This document shows positions 34,038-34,038 of a DNA stretch of 34,038 nt, one piece after another. This stretch comes from Caldimonas tepidiphila (GTDB lineage: Bacteria > Pseudomonadota > Gammaproteobacteria > Burkholderiales > Burkholderiaceae_C), in NCBI RefSeq assembly GCF_003569765.1, contig NZ_QXMG01000061.1, forward strand, positions 1-34,038, in the 5' to 3' direction. Below the pieces are notes generated by a model that searched no databases, had not been told where the DNA came from, and saw only the letters and a program-made list of their open reading frames with translations. The stretch's first letter is position 1. Each line of letters starts with the position of its first letter. A program made the translations under genes and the position numbers.

Positions 34038-34038
34038 C

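Overview
This GC-rich window looks like chromosomal DNA of a betaproteobacterium of the order Burkholderiales. Two solitary Bug-type (TctC-like) solute receptors, a porin of the beta/gammaproteobacterial trimeric type, a bacterial RIO1-like kinase, CspA, TrhP, SelO and a tRNA-Ala(GGC) all fit that assignment. No species can be named from sequence alone.

Layout. Bases 1-1371 are an accessory-looking left edge: an AT-rich gene of uracil-DNA-glycosylase-like type whose 5' end is damaged or missing, then about 240 bp of a decayed thiamine-pyrophosphate (TPP) enzyme gene. A housekeeping stretch follows, with RIO kinase, cold-shock protein and a small hypothetical protein. Bases 3477-9775 hold catabolic module 1: a TPP enzyme transcribed away from a Bug receptor, Ldh-type 2-hydroxyacid dehydrogenase, CHMI-type tautomerase and DapA-family aldolase, closed by a GntR/FCD regulator. 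A perfect palindrome lies in the divergent intergenic region. Next come a membrane-anchored Mrr-like protein, a patatin, a large secreted lipoprotein with a serine-hydrolase-like elbow, a secreted metallo-beta-lactamase (MBL) fold enzyme, a GlxA-type regulator divergent from an MBL-fold lipoprotein, TrhP, a hybrid histidine kinase, and a WrbA-pirin pair.

Bases 23017-29545 hold catabolic module 2: a PobR-like AraC regulator divergent from a second TPP enzyme, a vanillin/salicylaldehyde-dehydrogenase-like ALDH, a Tat-type Bug receptor and a porin. A 14-codon leader ORF overlaps the TPP start, and a 13-bp hairpin precedes the receptor gene. The right end carries SelO, a small acidic protein, a roughly 720-bp gene-free stretch with several dyads, a five-helix membrane protein, a PrcB-like lipoprotein and tRNA-Ala(GGC) with its terminator. 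A short open frame running into the window edge may be the tail of an integrase.

The most notable feature is the recurrence of TPP enzymes with Bug receptors and dehydrogenases. The two intact modules appear to import a carboxylate and process it through a 2-oxoacid, and the third TPP copy is a relic. Neither module is complete for any pathway I recognise, so the substrates are open.
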